The notes: generated from the letters alone by a model not told the origin. A stretch of DNA of 47,652 bases from an uncultured Pelagibacteraceae bacterium (GCA_902532225.1 CACAHI010000004.1:1-47652); one strand, 5' to 3'. Counted from the first letter of the stretch, positions 1-9,111 are shown. Made by a program: numbers and translations.

Positions 1-132
1 ATTTATTGCATCATAAATAAGTAAATTATTTTTTTTTTCCTTTCGGCAAAAAACCACAACAGATTTATTACTTCTATAAAATTTTCGAAATGAAGCATCT
101 CCTGATAATTTTATTAAACTATTTAAATTCAT
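1..132 (-). CDS. AmgK-like sugar kinase / aminoglycoside phosphotransferase family (N-terminus only)
   Basis: Reading the minus strand from an ATG at 130-132 gives 44 codons open to the window edge. They include the short motif LSGDASFRKFYR (residues 8-19), which is typical of the N-terminus of alphaproteobacterial phosphotransferases related to AmgK, the anomeric N-acetylmuramate/N-acetylglucosamine kinase of peptidoglycan recycling. The rest of the kinase lies outside the window, so the catalytic loop cannot be checked. The start overlaps the last 14 bases of tsaE in another frame, suggesting translational coupling. The order tsaE then this kinase is common in alphaproteobacteria, where a MurU-like nucleotidyltransferase often follows. 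The family call rests on a short motif plus position. Confidence 0.75.
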   Translation of the reverse strand, partial: MNLNSLIKLSGDASFRKFYRSNKSVVVFCRKEKKNNLLIYDAIN

Positions 133-616
133 CAAAAATTTTTTTTTTATATTTACTTGATATAATAAGGCTTCTTTTGTTTAAATTTTCTTCATAATTA
201 AAATTTAACTCAATTATATTTTTTGGTTTTTCTCTTATTATTTCTGGCCACTCAATCAATGTTATGGACTCTTTTTGATTTTCAAATAATCCTATATTTT
301 TTAATTCCATCTCGCTTTTTACTCTATACAAATCGTAATGCTGAATAATCAATTCATCAATTTGGTATTCATATACTATATTAAAAGTTGGACTTGGTAT
401 CTCAGTTATTTTTTTATTTAATTTAGATTGTAGATAATTAATTAAATGTTTAATAAAAGTTGTTTTTCCTACACCTATTTCCCCATAAAAAAAAACTATG
501 TCTCCTTTTGAAAGATATTTTGAGATTTTTTTCGAAATTAATTTAGTATCTTTTTCTAATGTAATATCAATTTTGCTACTTTTAGTAGCGATATGCATCG
601 GGTTTGTAAGGTCCAT
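119..616 (-). CDS. tsaE: tRNA threonylcarbamoyladenosine biosynthesis ATPase TsaE
   Basis: This small P-loop ATPase is required with TsaB and TsaD for the N6-threonylcarbamoyl modification of A37 in ANN-decoding tRNAs. The Walker A motif [10 protein letters not shown] lies at residues 45-54. The family motifs SPTF, an H-x-DLYR segment and IEWPE follow. The length of 165 residues is normal for the family. Two starts are possible: the first ATG at 616 overlaps ahcY by 35 bases, and a second ATG six codons on (about 598) overlaps it by 17. The conserved part begins later, so the shorter form is equally plausible. It sits between ahcY and the AmgK-like gene, with overlaps on both sides, so it is probably cotranscribed with them. 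Confidence 0.93.
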   Translation of the reverse strand: MDLTNPMHIATKSSKIDITLEKDTKLISKKISKYLSKGDIVFFYGEIGVGKTTFIKHLINYLQSKLNKKITEIPSPTFNIVYEYQIDELIIQHYDLYRVKSEMELKNIGLFENQKESITLIEWPEIIREKPKNIIELNFNYEENLNKRSLIISSKYKKKIFDEFK

Positions 617-1868
617 CAGGTGTTACACTAATATAATCTGCCTGATCTTTAGACATTTTTGTAAGTTTAGCACCTACTTTTTCTAAGTGTAATCTAGCAA
701 CTTTTTCATCAAGATGTTTTGGTAAAACGTATACTTTTTTCTCATACTTATCTGAATTGTTCCATAACTCTATCTGAGCAGTCACTTGATTGGTAAATGA
801 AGCGCTCATTACAAAACTTGGGTGTCCAGTTGCACAACCTAAGTTAACCAGTCTTCCCTCTGCTAGTAGTATAATTCTTTTTTTACTTGGCAAAGTTATT
901 TCGTGAACTTGTGGCTTAATTTCATCCCATTTATAATTTTTTAATGCTTCAACTTGGATTTCATTATCAAAGTGTCCAATATTACACAATATTGCTCTAT
1001 CTTTCATTTCTCTCATATGATCAGCAGTCACTATGTCTTTGTTTCCTGTTGCTGTAACAACTATATCTGCCTCTTTAATCATTTCGTCCATGAGTACAAC
1101 TTCATATCCTTCCATTGCGGCTTGTAGAGCACATATTGGATCGGTTTCAGTAACCATTACTCTTGCTCCACTTTGTCTTAATGAAGCAGCACTTCCTTTT
1201 CCGACATCACCAAATCCTGCAACGATTGCAACTTTTCCTGACATCATAACATCAGTTGCTCTTTTAATTCCATCTACTAAACTTTCTCTACAACCATATA
1301 AATTGTCAAATTTAGACTTTGTAACAGAATCGTTAACATTAATTGCTGGAACCATCAATGTTCCCTGGGCTTCCATCTTTTTAAGCGCTAGTACCCCGGT
1401 TGTTGTTTCTTCGGATAAACCCTTAATATCTTTTAATAAATCTTTATAATTTTTATGCATAAGTGCAGTTAAATCACCACCGTCATCAAGAATCATATTT
1501 GGTTTCCAATCTTTTTTTCCTTCAATAGTTTGCTTCACACACCACCAATATTCTTCTTCGGTTTCTCCTTTCCAAGCAAATACTGGGATTCCAGCTTTTG
1601 CAATAGCAGCAGCTGCGTGATCTTGTGTTGAAAATATATTGCAAGAAGACCATCTTACTTCGGCTCCTAGATCAACTAAAGTTTCTATTAACACTGCTGT
1701 TTGAATCGTCATATGGAGACATCCTAAAATTTTAGCACCTTTAAGAGGATGTTTTCCTTTATATTCTTTTCTCAATGCCATTAATCCTGGCATTTCTGTT
1801 TCGGCTAGGGAAATCTCTTTTCTTCCAAAATCTGCTTGTGAAATGTCTTTAACTTTATAATCTTCCAT
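582..1868 (-). CDS. ahcY: Adenosylhomocysteinase (S-adenosylhomocysteine hydrolase)
   Basis: The enzyme converts S-adenosylhomocysteine reversibly to adenosine and homocysteine, relieving product inhibition of methyltransferases and returning homocysteine to the methionine cycle. It uses tightly bound NAD. Visible hallmarks are the substrate-domain motif [15 protein letters not shown] near residues 75-90, the NAD-binding [10 protein letters not shown] in the middle, and the C-terminal [12 protein letters not shown] signature that completes the active site of the neighbouring subunit. The 428 residues match the shorter bacterial forms. It follows chvG after 42 bases, which hold a plausible promoter of its own, and it overlaps tsaE at its 3' end. 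No Shine-Dalgarno is visible; the start codon is preceded by an unusual run of C. Confidence 0.98.
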   Translation of the reverse strand: MEDYKVKDISQADFGRKEISLAETEMPGLMALRKEYKGKHPLKGAKILGCLHMTIQTAVLIETLVDLGAEVRWSSCNIFSTQDHAAAAIAKAGIPVFAWKGETEEEYWWCVKQTIEGKKDWKPNMILDDGGDLTALMHKNYKDLLKDIKGLSEETTTGVLALKKMEAQGTLMVPAINVNDSVTKSKFDNLYGCRESLVDGIKRATDVMMSGKVAIVAGFGDVGKGSAASLRQSGARVMVTETDPICALQAAMEGYEVVLMDEMIKEADIVVTATGNKDIVTADHMREMKDRAILCNIGHFDNEIQVEALKNYKWDEIKPQVHEITLPSKKRIILLAEGRLVNLGCATGHPSFVMSASFTNQVTAQIELWNNSDKYEKKVYVLPKHLDEKVARLHLEKVGAKLTKMSKDQADYISVTPDGPYKPDAYRY

Positions 1869-1874
1869 GCGGGG

Positions 1875-1903
1875 GTTTTAACAATTAAAATAAAAATAAT
1901 CAA
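1875..1903 (-). promoter_or_regulatory. Candidate promoter for ahcY
   Basis: On the minus strand TTGATT (1898-1903) and TAAAAC (1875-1880) are separated by 17 bases, with a TGT just before the second hexamer like an extended -10. Transcription would begin at or within a few bases of the ahcY start codon, giving an almost leaderless mRNA. The call rests on pattern matching only, in AT-rich DNA where such matches are frequent. Confidence 0.4.
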
Positions 1904-1910
1904 CTGAACA

Positions 1911-3446
1911 TTATGCCTTTGGAAACTTTATTTCGATTTTTGCACCCGGTTTATTTGTATTATTAGTAGCATTTATTGTCCCACCATGAAGTTCAATTAG
2001 ATTTTTTACAATATTCAGACCCAATCCAGAATGTTCACCAAATTTTTCAGGTCTATTACTATAAAATCTTTTAAATATTTTTTTTGTATCTTTTTCCTTA
2101 AAACCTTGTCCTTCGTCTATAACATTTAAAATCACTTTATCTTTCCCTTCATTATATAATTCTACATCTATCTTTTGATTATCTTTGCTAAATGAAATTG
2201 AATTATCCAATAAATTTGCAATTATTTGCTCAATTCTATTTTCGATGCCTAATATTTTATATTTATTAGATCCATTACTTTTAAAGTTTATTTGAATTCC
2301 TCTTTTTTGCTGATAAATATTATTAAAATCATCAACTACTGAATTTAAAATTAATGAAAGATCTATTTCTTTCATTTGTTCCTTCGTTATTGCTACCTCA
2401 TCTTTTAACATTTGAGAATAATCTGTAATAAGTCTCTCTATTCTTTCTACATCATGTGAAACTATTTTTATAAGTTTATCTCTTTGATTTTTATTTTCTG
2501 TATCAAAAATAATTTCAGAAGCACTTTTTAAAGATGCGAGTGGATTTCTTATTTCATGCACTAGATCTGTTGAAAAATTTTCCGCAGCATCTACTCTTTT
2601 GCCAAGCTCATTTGTCATATCTTCAATTGACATTGTTAATTTTCCTAATTCATCATTTCTATTTTTTATATTATTTATATTTATTTTTGTTTTATCCTTA
2701 TTTTTTATTGATTGAGTATAATTCACAAGATTTTTAATAGGTTTTAAAAAATACCTATTTAAGACGTAAGAAAATATAAAAATTACAATTGCTAAAAAAA
2801 TGGCAGTTCTTATGATAAATATTTTTCTTTCATCAATCACCGCTCTCACATCATTTGCATTTTCTGTTACAACAAGATAACCAATATTTTTTTTACCATC
2901 ACTTACATTTTTAATTGTTGTTAATAAAAACTTATCAAAAGTTTCATGAGTGTAAGTAAAAGGTTTGCCAAATTCTTTTGAATTTGAATAATTAATTATA
3001 ATTTCACTAAGTGAAGTTTTTTTCTTATCAACTATTTTTTTTTTTATGATTTCAACGTTTTCACTATTTTTATTTAGTTCGTTCATTTCAATTTTATCTA
3101 ATCTTTGCGAAAATGATCTTGGGTCAAGATCTAAAGTATTCGTATCCCCTATTAAATTAAATTCATTATCATATAATATTACTCTATCTAAATTCTGAAA
3201 AAGAAACCTTGTAGAAAATAAAAATTTTCTAATATCATCTTCTGTAAAATTAATTTTAAGTCTTTTTATATGATCAATTGTGTTATTTATAATTTGTATA
3301 TGGTTTGAAGTTTTTTTATTGATTAAATTAGGCTGAATAGCTTTTAAGTAAAGTATAGTTAAGGCAAAAATAATAATAAATATTAATAAATTTATAAATA
3401 AAAATTTTTTTAGTATTGAAAGATTTTTAAGAAATTTACTGAACAT
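1911..3446 (-). CDS. chvG: ChvG/ExoS-type sensor histidine kinase
   Basis: This is the membrane sensor of the alphaproteobacterial ChvG-ChvI system, which in relatives responds to acid and envelope stress. Two membrane segments (about residues 12-35 and 208-230) bracket a periplasmic domain of roughly 170 residues. A HAMP linker follows, then the phosphoacceptor helix FSTDLVHEIRNPLASLKS with His297. The ATP-binding domain has the N box (NLLDNSISFS), DEGQGF and GLGLNIVKN. The start codon shares one base with the chvI stop (TAATG), so the pair is translationally coupled. In Rhizobiales, HPr kinase and PTS genes usually lie between chvG and ahcY; here ahcY follows directly. Confidence 0.88.
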   Translation of the reverse strand: MFSKFLKNLSILKKFLFINLLIFIIIFALTILYLKAIQPNLINKKTSNHIQIINNTIDHIKRLKINFTEDDIRKFLFSTRFLFQNLDRVILYDNEFNLIGDTNTLDLDPRSFSQRLDKIEMNELNKNSENVEIIKKKIVDKKKTSLSEIIINYSNSKEFGKPFTYTHETFDKFLLTTIKNVSDGKKNIGYLVVTENANDVRAVIDERKIFIIRTAIFLAIVIFIFSYVLNRYFLKPIKNLVNYTQSIKNKDKTKININNIKNRNDELGKLTMSIEDMTNELGKRVDAAENFSTDLVHEIRNPLASLKSASEIIFDTENKNQRDKLIKIVSHDVERIERLITDYSQMLKDEVAITKEQMKEIDLSLILNSVVDDFNNIYQQKRGIQINFKSNGSNKYKILGIENRIEQIIANLLDNSISFSKDNQKIDVELYNEGKDKVILNVIDEGQGFKEKDTKKIFKRFYSNRPEKFGEHSGLGLNIVKNLIELHGGTINATNNTNKPGAKIEIKFPKA

Positions 3447-4147
3447 TAATTAACGTTCCATCTATATCCACTTCCGTATCTTGTTTCTATTGCTGAAAAA
3501 TTATCATCAACTTTTTTGAATTTTTTTCTAATTCTCTTGACGTGGCTATCTATAGTTCTATCTTCAATATCTGTGTCTTCTCTATATGCTATATCCATTA
3601 ATTGTGATCTTTCTTTTATTATTCCAGGTCGTCTAGCCAATTCTTGAACAATCAAAAACTCCGTGGTTGTTAATTTATCTGGCAATTGCTTTCCGTCCCA
3701 TTCACACTCTAATTGTGATGGATCTAACTTTAATTTTCCATGTGAAATTATATTTTTTGTATCTTCTGGACTAGTTATATTTTTTTTTCTCAATTGAACT
3801 CTTATTCTTTCAATTAAAACTTTAATGGAAAATCCTCCAGATTTTTTTACAAAATCATCTGCTCCTAGTTTAAGGCCTAATAATTCATCCACTTCTTCAT
3901 CTTTGGATGTCAAAAAAATTACTGGCAAAGATGTTTTTTTTCTTAGCTTTTTTAATAATTCTTCTCCATCCATTTTTGGCATCTTTACATCTATTACTGC
4001 TAAATCAGGAGGCATTCTGGTTAAACCTATCAATGCACTTTCTCCATCCAAGTAAGTTTGAACTTTGAAACCTTCTTTTTCAAGAGCAATACTTATGCTT
4101 GTTAAAATATTTCTATCGTCATCGACTAAGGCAATTGTTTGACTCAT
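3446..4147 (-). CDS. chvI: ChvI-type OmpR-family response regulator
   Basis: A receiver domain with the acidic pocket VDDD (residues 8-11), the phosphoacceptor Asp53 in AVIDVKMPKMDG and a conserved FLTS segment is followed by an OmpR/PhoB winged-helix DNA-binding domain ending in the ETRYGSGYRW motif. The 233-residue length and the one-base overlap with the ChvG-type kinase identify it as the ChvI partner. It is the first gene of the pair and starts 57 bases after the end of polA on the same strand. Its targets cannot be read from this window. An OmpR assignment is less likely given the partner's large periplasmic domain and the gene order with ahcY and tsaE. Confidence 0.9.
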   Translation of the reverse strand: MSQTIALVDDDRNILTSISIALEKEGFKVQTYLDGESALIGLTRMPPDLAVIDVKMPKMDGEELLKKLRKKTSLPVIFLTSKDEEVDELLGLKLGADDFVKKSGGFSIKVLIERIRVQLRKKNITSPEDTKNIISHGKLKLDPSQLECEWDGKQLPDKLTTTEFLIVQELARRPGIIKERSQLMDIAYREDTDIEDRTIDSHVKRIRKKFKKVDDNFSAIETRYGSGYRWNVN

Positions 4148-4158
4148 TAAGTAAATAT

Positions 4159-4187
4159 AAAATACTAAATAGAAACAATTTCGGCAA
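4159..4187 (-). promoter_or_regulatory. Weak candidate promoter for chvI-chvG
   Basis: In the 57-base space between polA and chvI, the minus strand has TTGCCG (4182-4187), 17 bases and TATTTT (4159-4164), placed 11 bases before the chvI start codon. The -10 match is poor, so read-through from polA remains possible. Confidence 0.28.
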
Positions 4188-4204
4188 TAGTAATAGTGTG
4201 GTAC

Positions 4205-6979
4205 TTACTTTAGTTCTCCCCAATTTTCACCAGTTTTAATATCTACTATTAACGGCATTGAAAATGTATGAAATTCACTTTCTTTAACGCTCGTCATTTC
4301 ATCTTTAATCAATTTTATGGTACTTTTTAAATCAGTTTTTTTTACTTCAAAAACCAATTCATCATGAATCTGTAGAAGCATTCTAATATTTTTCTGCTTA
4401 ATATCATCAATCTTATTTCTTAATCTTATCATAGCAAGTCTCATGATTTCTGATGCTGAACCTTGAATAGGAGCATTTATTGCTGCTCTTTCTTGGAAAT
4501 TTCTTACATTAAAATTTTTATCATTTATCCCTGTAATGTGTGAGCGTCTTCCAAAAATATTACTTACATATCCTGAACTTCTGCAAAATTTTATAGTTTT
4601 TTGCATGTAATCTTTTATTTCGGGAAATTTTAAAAAATACGAATTTAGAAATTCTTCTGCCTCAGAATTTGAAACCATGATCTGTTTAGCTAAACCATAT
4701 TGTGAAATACCATAAATTATACCAAAATTAATAGCCTTGGCTTTTCTTCTCATTTCACTAGTTATTTTTTTTAGGTCAATATTAAAAACTTGGCTAGCAG
4801 TGAGTGAATGAATATCTTCATTGTTTTTAAAAGCTTTTTTTAACTGTTTAACATCGGCAAGATCTGCGAGTATTCGCATTTCTATTTGATTGTAGTCTGC
4901 TGAAATTAATACGTTGTCTTTTTCAGCTATAAATGACTTTCTTATTTCTTTACCATGTTCTGTTTTTATAGGTATGTTTTGCAAATTAGGGTCACTTGAA
5001 GCCAGCCTACCTGTTGTAGTCGCAGCCAATAAAAATGAAGTATGAACTCTGTCAGTTTTAGGATTTATAAACTCTGGAAGTGTATCAGAATAAGTGTTCT
5101 TAAGTTTAGATATTTGTCTCCAATCTAAAATTAACTTTGGAAATTTATTACCTTTAAACGCTAAATCTTCAAGTACTGATGCGCTAGTTGCAAAACTTCC
5201 TTTTTTTGTTTTTTTTAAGCTAGCAATTTTTAGCTCATTATACATTATCTCACCTAGTTGTTTGGTGGATCCAATTTTAAATTCTTTTTTTGAAATTTTA
5301 AAAATTTCTTCCTCTAGTTTCTTTATTTTATTACCAAATTTTTTTGAAAGAATTGATAAAAATTTGTGATCAATTTTAATCCCATTAATTTCCATTTTTG
5401 CAAGTATTTTAATCAATGGTTTTTCAAATATCTCATAAATGTTAACAAGATTTTCTTCACGAAGTCTTGAGCCTAATAATTTATATAATCTAAAAGTTAT
5501 ATCGGCATCTTCTGCTGCATAATTCTTAGCTACATTAATATCTACTTCACTAAAATTTAATTGATTTTTTCCAGTTCCAACTATTTCTTTAAATTTAATT
5601 GTTTCATGCTCAAGATGGATTTGTGAAAGTATATCCATATTATGTCTATTTTTTCCAGCATCTAGAACGTAGGACATTAACATTGTGTCTTCCATGGCGT
5701 TCATTTCAATTCCATGATGATATAAAACAATAAAATCAAATTTTATATTTTGACCTATTTTTTTTATACTCCTGTCTTCAAGAGTTTTTTTAATTTTCTC
5801 TAGAACAGCTTGTTTATTTAATAAATTTCCCTTTTTATGTCCCAAAGGAATATAACAAGCTTTACCTAGCTGTGTTGAAAAAGAAATTCCCACTAGATCT
5901 GCTGTATGTGGATCTAATGAGTTAGTTTCAGTATCAATTGCTATTTCACCATTTTCGTCTGCCTCTTTTAACCATAATTCTATATCATTTTCGCTTTCTA
6001 TTAATTTATAATTTTCTCTTGAAATTTTTTTATTTTTTTTTTCGTTTTTATCTTTTTTTATATTTCCATTTAAACTTGGCTCTCCATAAATTGAAATTAC
6101 AGAACTCAAAAGTCTATTAAATTCCATTTCCCTTAAAAAATTGTAGAGTTTTTCTTTATCAATTTTTTTTAAGTCAAAATCTTCTAAGTTATCTCTAACG
6201 GGTACATCTTTTTTTAAAGTTACTAGCTTTTTACTTAACAAAGCATTATCCTTATTTTGAAGTAACGTCTCCCTTCTTTTATTCTGTTTAATCTTTGAAA
6301 TATTTTTTAATAAATTTTCTAAATTGCCGTATTGATTAATAAGTTCTGATGCTGTTTTTACCCCTATGCCTGGAACTCCAGGTACATTATCACTGGTATC
6401 ACCTGCTAGGGACTGAACATCTACTACTTTGTCAGGTTCAACTCCAAATTTTTTCTCTATATCATTTTTATCTATAAATTTATTTTTCATTGGATCATAA
6501 ATTCTTACTCTCGGCTTATAAAGCTGCATTAAATCTTTATCTGATGAAACTATAGTAACGTTTGCTCCCTTTTTTAAAATTTCTTCAGCATATGTAGCTA
6601 TTAAATCATCTGCTTCATAATTAATTAATTCTACTGAAGGTAAATTAAATGCTTTAACTGATTTTCTTATATATTCAAATTGAGGTATTAGATCCTCGGG
6701 AGCGTCAGATCTGTTCGCTTTATAGTCAGAATAAATTTCATTTCTAAAATTTTTTCTTGCAGAGTCAAATATTACTGCAAAGTGAGTGGGTTTTTCTAAA
6801 TTATCTCTTGATTTAGAATCTTCCAATAATTTAAATAACATACTACAAAAACCACTTACTGCCCCGGTTGGTAAACCATCAGATTTTCTACTCAAGGGAG
6901 GTAGGGCATAATACGCTCTAAAAATGTAACCAGAGCCATCAATTAAATAAAAATGATCAGTTTTTTTTATTTTACTCAT
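4205..6979 (-). CDS. polA: DNA polymerase I (with 5' nuclease and proofreading domains)
   Basis: DNA polymerase I fills repair gaps and removes Okazaki primers. At 924 residues it is full length with three domains. The N-terminal 5'-3' flap nuclease (about 1-300) includes YEADDLIA, SSDKDLMQL and a GVPGIGVKTA helix-hairpin-helix. The 3'-5' exonuclease (about 330-510) keeps the DTETNSLDP metal motif and a late AEDADITFRLY, so proofreading looks intact. The polymerase domain (about 520-924) has motif A SADYNQIEMR, the O-helix RRKAKAINFGIIYG and motif C QIHDELVFEV. It is transcribed divergently from the ABC ATPase across a 48-base gap, and chvI follows on the same strand. No frameshift or missing catalytic motif was seen. 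Confidence 0.97.
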   Translation of the reverse strand: MSKIKKTDHFYLIDGSGYIFRAYYALPPLSRKSDGLPTGAVSGFCSMLFKLLEDSKSRDNLEKPTHFAVIFDSARKNFRNEIYSDYKANRSDAPEDLIPQFEYIRKSVKAFNLPSVELINYEADDLIATYAEEILKKGANVTIVSSDKDLMQLYKPRVRIYDPMKNKFIDKNDIEKKFGVEPDKVVDVQSLAGDTSDNVPGVPGIGVKTASELINQYGNLENLLKNISKIKQNKRRETLLQNKDNALLSKKLVTLKKDVPVRDNLEDFDLKKIDKEKLYNFLREMEFNRLLSSVISIYGEPSLNGNIKKDKNEKKNKKISRENYKLIESENDIELWLKEADENGEIAIDTETNSLDPHTADLVGISFSTQLGKACYIPLGHKKGNLLNKQAVLEKIKKTLEDRSIKKIGQNIKFDFIVLYHHGIEMNAMEDTMLMSYVLDAGKNRHNMDILSQIHLEHETIKFKEIVGTGKNQLNFSEVDINVAKNYAAEDADITFRLYKLLGSRLREENLVNIYEIFEKPLIKILAKMEINGIKIDHKFLSILSKKFGNKIKKLEEEIFKISKKEFKIGSTKQLGEIMYNELKIASLKKTKKGSFATSASVLEDLAFKGNKFPKLILDWRQISKLKNTYSDTLPEFINPKTDRVHTSFLLAATTTGRLASSDPNLQNIPIKTEHGKEIRKSFIAEKDNVLISADYNQIEMRILADLADVKQLKKAFKNNEDIHSLTASQVFNIDLKKITSEMRRKAKAINFGIIYGISQYGLAKQIMVSNSEAEEFLNSYFLKFPEIKDYMQKTIKFCRSSGYVSNIFGRRSHITGINDKNFNVRNFQERAAINAPIQGSASEIMRLAMIRLRNKIDDIKQKNIRMLLQIHDELVFEVKKTDLKSTIKLIKDEMTSVKESEFHTFSMPLIVDIKTGENWGELK

Positions 6980-6986
6980 AAATTAT

Positions 6987-7014
6987 TTTACCTTAAACAA
7001 TCCAATGTTATAAA
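6987..7014 (+). promoter_or_regulatory. Candidate promoter for the ABC ATPase-bioY pair
   Basis: TTTACC (6987-6992), 16 bases and TATAAA (7009-7014) lie in the 48-base gap between divergent polA and the ABC ATPase. The start codon at 7028 is only 13 bases past the -10, so any leader is very short. Confidence 0.42.
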
Positions 7015-7027
7015 TGTATAACTTCAA

Positions 7028-7957
7028 ATGAATAAAAGAAACGTACTTTCTGTAAAAAATCTAAGTAAGATTTATAAAAAAAAAAGTTCTGATAATGTAA
7101 AAGCTATTAATAATTTAAACTTAGACGTGAAAGAGGGCGAAATATTTGGGCTATTAGGGCCTAATGGGGCTGGCAAAACTACATTTATAAATATTTTAGC
7201 AGGAACCGTGATTAAAACTTCAGGAGAAGTAAATGTATGGGGTTTTGATTTAGATAAAAATCCAAGACAATTAAGAGCTTCTTTAGGAATAGTGCCCCAA
7301 GAAGTAAATCTAGATCCATTTTTCTCACCAAAATATACGCTTGAACTACAGGCGGGTTTATATGGAGTAAAAGAAAAAGATCGAATAACAGACTCAATTT
7401 TAAAAATGGTATCTCTTGAAAAACAAGCAAATAGTTATGCAAGAAGTTTGTCGGGAGGAATGAAAAGAAGACTTTTAATCGCTAAAGCTTTGGTGCATCA
7501 ACCCCCTATTATTATTCTTGATGAACCAACTGCTGGGGTAGATGTTCAGCTAAGAAAAAACCTTTGGGATAATGTTAAATCATTAAATAAAAATGGTGTA
7601 ACAGTAATTCTTACCACTCATTATATTGCTGAAGCTGAAGAAATGTGTGATCGAATAGGAATTATTGATAAAGGAATACTTGTAGAACTTGATAGCACCA
7701 ATAACCTTTTAGAAAAAATACATTCAAAAACAATTAATATTAGAGTTAATAAAAAAGTTAAAATTGATGATCATTTTCCTAAAAGTATTAAAGTATTATC
7801 AAATACCGAAAAAGAAATTTCATTATCTTATGATAAAAATAGTGTAAAAATGAGCGAAATAATTCAATATTTATTAAAACACAACATCAACATTATTGAT
7901 ATATCCACTGAAGACGGGAACCTAGAAGATATATTTATTAAGCTAACAAAACACTAG
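7028..7957 (+). CDS. ABC transporter ATP-binding protein, ABC-2 exporter type (YadG/CcmA-like)
   Basis: This is a single ATPase subunit of the class that powers ABC-2 exporters. Visible motifs are Walker A GPNGAGKTT (44-52), the Q-loop VPQE (89-92), the signature LSGGMKRR (141-148), Walker B with catalytic Glu IIILDE (161-166) and the H-loop TTHY. A C-terminal extension of about 90 residues resembles that of YadG-type proteins. No permease gene is next to it; bioY follows after 32 bases and polA is divergent. The partner is either encoded elsewhere or the ATPase serves a shared permease. Pairing with BioY is unlikely, because ECF ATPases belong to a different ABC subfamily. The substrate is unknown. 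Confidence 0.9.
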   Translation: MNKRNVLSVKNLSKIYKKKSSDNVKAINNLNLDVKEGEIFGLLGPNGAGKTTFINILAGTVIKTSGEVNVWGFDLDKNPRQLRASLGIVPQEVNLDPFFSPKYTLELQAGLYGVKEKDRITDSILKMVSLEKQANSYARSLSGGMKRRLLIAKALVHQPPIIILDEPTAGVDVQLRKNLWDNVKSLNKNGVTVILTTHYIAEAEEMCDRIGIIDKGILVELDSTNNLLEKIHSKTINIRVNKKVKIDDHFPKSIKVLSNTEKEISLSYDKNSVKMSEIIQYLLKHNINIIDISTEDGNLEDIFIKLTKH

Positions 7958-7989
7958 TAAATTAGAAGTTTAGAATATAATATTAAATT

Positions 7990-8550
7990 ATGGAACTAAC
8001 CAAAGAAAGAAATTTTATTTCGATAATCAAATTTGCTTTGATAGTACTAATTGGTTCTTTGCTTTTAATATTATCTGCAAAAATACAAACTCCTTTTATT
8101 CCAGTTCCTGCAACAATGCAGACTTTTGCTGTTTTGCTTTTAGGTATATGTTTTGGTTATAAAGTTGCATGCTGGTCTGTAGTAATATATTTAATTGAAG
8201 GCGCACTTGGCTTGCCTGTGTTTGCAGCTGGAGGTGGATTAATCTACTTACAAGGTCCTACAAGTGGGTACTTATTTGGATTTATTTTGGGAGCATTAGT
8301 ATCTGGTTTTTTTAAATATGATTCAGATCCTATTATAAATTTTTTTAAATTAATTTTTTCAGTAAGCTTTATTTATATTTGTGGTCTAGCGTGGTTATGG
8401 GTAAATCTAAATTATTATTCTGATAATTCAATAAGCTTTCATCAAGTTTTTGAGAAAGGAGCTAAACCTTTTTTAATAATTGAAACTTATAAAATTCTAA
8501 TTCTTTGCATATTATCAAAACAATTTTTTAAACTAAGAAAAATTATCTAG
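7990..8550 (+). CDS. bioY: BioY-family biotin uptake protein
   Basis: BioY is the integral-membrane biotin-binding component of biotin uptake. The family pattern is clear: an early PFIPVPATMQTFAVLLLG, then a YLIEGALGLPVFAAGGG loop and GPTSGYLFGFILGA. Several hydrophobic helices fill the 186 residues. There are no bioM (ATPase) or bioN (coupling protein) genes next to it, and the ABC ATPase upstream is of the exporter class. Some BioY proteins are known to transport biotin alone, and others use a shared ECF module; this sequence does not decide between them. Its last 8 bases overlap the 3' end of regA on the other strand. The start ATG at 7990 is the natural first codon before the conserved core. 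Confidence 0.93.
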   Translation: MELTKERNFISIIKFALIVLIGSLLLILSAKIQTPFIPVPATMQTFAVLLLGICFGYKVACWSVVIYLIEGALGLPVFAAGGGLIYLQGPTSGYLFGFILGALVSGFFKYDSDPIINFFKLIFSVSFIYICGLAWLWVNLNYYSDNSISFHQVFEKGAKPFLIIETYKILILCILSKQFFKLRKII

Positions 8551-9106
8551 GTGATCTTTTAGAAAGTATTCTTTGTAAAGTTCTTCTATGCATCTTTAAT
8601 CGTCTAGCAGTTTCTGAAACATTTCTATTACAAAGTTCAAATACTCTATGTATATGCTCCCATTTTACTCTGTCAGCAGACATGGGATTTTCTGGTGGTT
8701 GTGCTTTACTTTTTGGATCGGCTAACAGTGCCTTTTCCACATCATCAGCATCTGCTGGTTTTGCAAGATAATCAATAGCTCCGCCTTTTATTGCTGCGAC
8801 AGCGGTTGAAATGTTTCCATAGCCGGTTAACATTATAACTTTACTACTAGCATTAGAATTTTGAATCTCTTTTACAACTTCTAATCCGTTTCCATCATTT
8901 AATCTTAAATCTACTACTGCAAATATAGGTTTTTTTAATTTAGCAATTTCAATGCCTTTTTTAACTCCATCAGCTTGAGATACGGTAAAACCTTTTTTTT
9001 CCATAGCTCTAGCTAATCTTTCTCTAAATGGATTATCATCATCAACTAGAAGTAGTGATTTATCTTGGAAATTATCAATTTTTTTTGTTGTAATATTTTC
9101 AGTCAT
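8543..9106 (-). CDS. regA: RegA/ActR/PrrA-type redox response regulator
   Basis: The protein is a two-domain regulator of redox and energy metabolism, normally phosphorylated by the membrane kinase RegB/ActS/PrrB. The receiver domain has VDDD (21-24) and phosphoacceptor Asp66 in VVDLRLNDGNG. A proline-rich linker (QPPENPMSADRVKWEHI) leads to the Fis-like helix-turn-helix ending in RRLKMHRRTLQRILSKR, which is nearly invariant in RegA proteins. At 187 residues it matches the family. The kinase gene is not in this window. It is divergent from the ornithine decarboxylase gene over a 152-base region and convergent with bioY, overlapping by 8 bases. A TTGATA/TATAGG promoter lies directly in front of its start. 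Confidence 0.95.
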   Translation of the reverse strand: MTENITTKKIDNFQDKSLLLVDDDNPFRERLARAMEKKGFTVSQADGVKKGIEIAKLKKPIFAVVDLRLNDGNGLEVVKEIQNSNASSKVIMLTGYGNISTAVAAIKGGAIDYLAKPADADDVEKALLADPKSKAQPPENPMSADRVKWEHIHRVFELCNRNVSETARRLKMHRRTLQRILSKRSPR

Positions 9107-9111
9107 TCAAA

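Noticed and set aside
1033..1449. 138-codon open frame on the plus strand opposite ahcY
   Set aside because: It is antisense to the strongly conserved core of ahcY, has no recognisable domain and no promoter or ribosome site. Similar antisense frames opposite atpA, sucB, lpdA, priA and hisC were rejected for the same reason.
1869..1910. SAH or SAM riboswitch before ahcY
   Set aside because: Only 42 bases are available and the C run has no complementary G run nearby, so no aptamer-like fold was found.
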